Below, piece by piece: positions 15,316 through 15,907 of a DNA stretch of 15,907 bases; position 1 is the stretch's first letter; every line of letters begins with the position of its first letter. Position numbers and translations under genes: made by a program. The notes under the pieces are model-generated. The model was given only the letters and a program-made list of their open reading frames with translations. It did no database searches and had not been told where the DNA came from. Source of the DNA: an uncultured Clostridium sp. (lineage in GTDB: Bacteria; Bacillota; Clostridia; Peptostreptococcales; Peptostreptococcaceae); NCBI GenBank assembly GCA_900550335.1, contig URRU01000021.1, positions 1 to 15,907 of the forward strand. Direction: 5' to 3'.

Positions 15316-15858
15316 TTATAAATATTTCACCATGAAATGCACATCAGTATATGTACCATCAGCGTACTTCATATTATTTGGCAAAGTTGCCACCTTTTCA
15401 AATCCCATCTTCTTATAAAGAGAAATAGCATTCCTATTATTTGCAGCAACCTCAAGCTCAACCTGCTCAATCCCAACTTCTTTAGCTTTTGAGCAAACTT
15501 CTTCAATCATAATTTTTCCAATACCAAGTCCTGTATATTCAAGATACAGAACAATCCCAAGACTTGTCCTATGCTTAAGTCTTCTAGCGTGATTACCCAT
15601 AAGTGAGCAATTTCCAACGTGTTTTCCGTCAAGCATGCCTATCATAAGTAAATCTGAGTCTGAATTATTATTTTCTCTAATATATTTTTTTTCGTCTTCA
15701 ATTGTAAAAGTTATCTCATCTGGCTCTTGAATTAAAAAAGGAGTTTCTGCATAGACTTGCTTTAAATATTTCAAAAGCATCTCTGCATCATCTTCCTCTG
15801 CATTTTTAAGAATTAACTTACTCCCATTTAAATCAAATTCTTTTGTTTCAATTCTCAT
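15316..15858 (-). CDS. GNAT-family N-acetyltransferase
   Basis: A 180-residue acetyltransferase using acetyl-CoA, with unknown substrate. The cofactor-binding motif A is seen as YTGLGIGKIMIEE at about 108-120, and motif B as NNRNAISLYKKMGFEKV at about 140-156, with the usual Asn and Tyr. The ATG has GGAGGTG about 7 nt upstream. It lies 52 bp ahead of ptuA on the same strand with no terminator between them, so some cotranscription is likely. Acetyltransferases of this type are not core parts of Septu, and the link may be only positional. Confidence 0.85.
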   Translation of the reverse strand: MRIETKEFDLNGSKLILKNAEEDDAEMLLKYLKQVYAETPFLIQEPDEITFTIEDEKKYIRENNNSDSDLLMIGMLDGKHVGNCSLMGNHARRLKHRTSLGIVLYLEYTGLGIGKIMIEEVCSKAKEVGIEQVELEVAANNRNAISLYKKMGFEKVATLPNNMKYADGTYTDVHFMVKYL

Positions 15859-15887
15859 CGAAACACCTCCACTAAAAAATTAAATAA

Positions 15888-15899
15888 ATAGAATTATAT
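15888..15899 (-). promoter_or_regulatory. Extended -10 promoter of the acetyltransferase gene
   Basis: On the minus strand TGATATAAT is a consensus extended -10 about 30 bp before the ATG. The -35 would fall at or beyond the window edge. Confidence 0.5.
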
Positions 15900-15907
15900 C
15901 ACAAAAG

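Noticed and set aside
13343..15858. Retron with PtuAB effectors
   Set aside because: No reverse transcriptase or msr-msd-like RNA is visible in the window. It could still exist beyond 15907, so this is rejected only for what can be seen.

Overview
The window is AT-rich bacterial DNA from a low-GC, Gram-positive anaerobe of the Clostridia. The best guess is a Peptostreptococcaceae relative of Clostridioides. That rests on a secreted protein with three cell-wall-binding type 2 (CWB2) repeats, an oxygen-sensitive iron-sulfur L-serine dehydratase on one chain, a lysine-riboswitch asd-dapA operon, and strong GGAGG-type ribosome sites. The species cannot be fixed from this sequence alone.

Layout. 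1-2570 (minus strand): promoter, lysine riboswitch with its terminator, asd, dapA and an operon terminator; this is the entry to the diaminopimelate/lysine pathway. 2650-4093 (plus): divergent promoter, L-serine dehydratase, and a long hairpin element. 4114-7012 (plus): a gene-free leader, two tandem paralogous M20 amidohydrolases, and a second long hairpin. 7028-9181 (plus): YqeM-like methyltransferase, the redox chaperone gene hslO, and a third long hairpin. 9316-12212 (plus): a promoter, a 34-codon leader ORF carrying a GACA tetranucleotide tract, an intrinsic terminator, then an 828-residue surface protein (signal peptide, beta-helix region, three CWB2 repeats). 12182-13302 (minus): a cation diffusion facilitator transporter with an altered metal site. 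13303-15907 (minus): an acetyltransferase followed by a PtuA-like ATPase and a PtuB-like HNH nuclease, which match the Septu anti-phage system.

Two things stand out as possibly undescribed. First, slippage in the GACA tract would move the leader-ORF stop between three places: directly after the tract, just before the terminator hairpin, or inside its loop. This predicts phase-variable attenuation of the surface-protein gene. Second, the three long hairpins lie 0 to 13 bases past the stop codons of sdaA, the second amidohydrolase and hslO, all in the sense orientation. Their arms differ, yet they share an internal-loop core (CTCCAGG on the 5' side, ATTGT[C/T]G on the 3' side), as expected of a structured RNA family rather than of recent transposon copies.

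The Septu pair stands alone in this window: no reverse transcriptase or retron RNA is visible.
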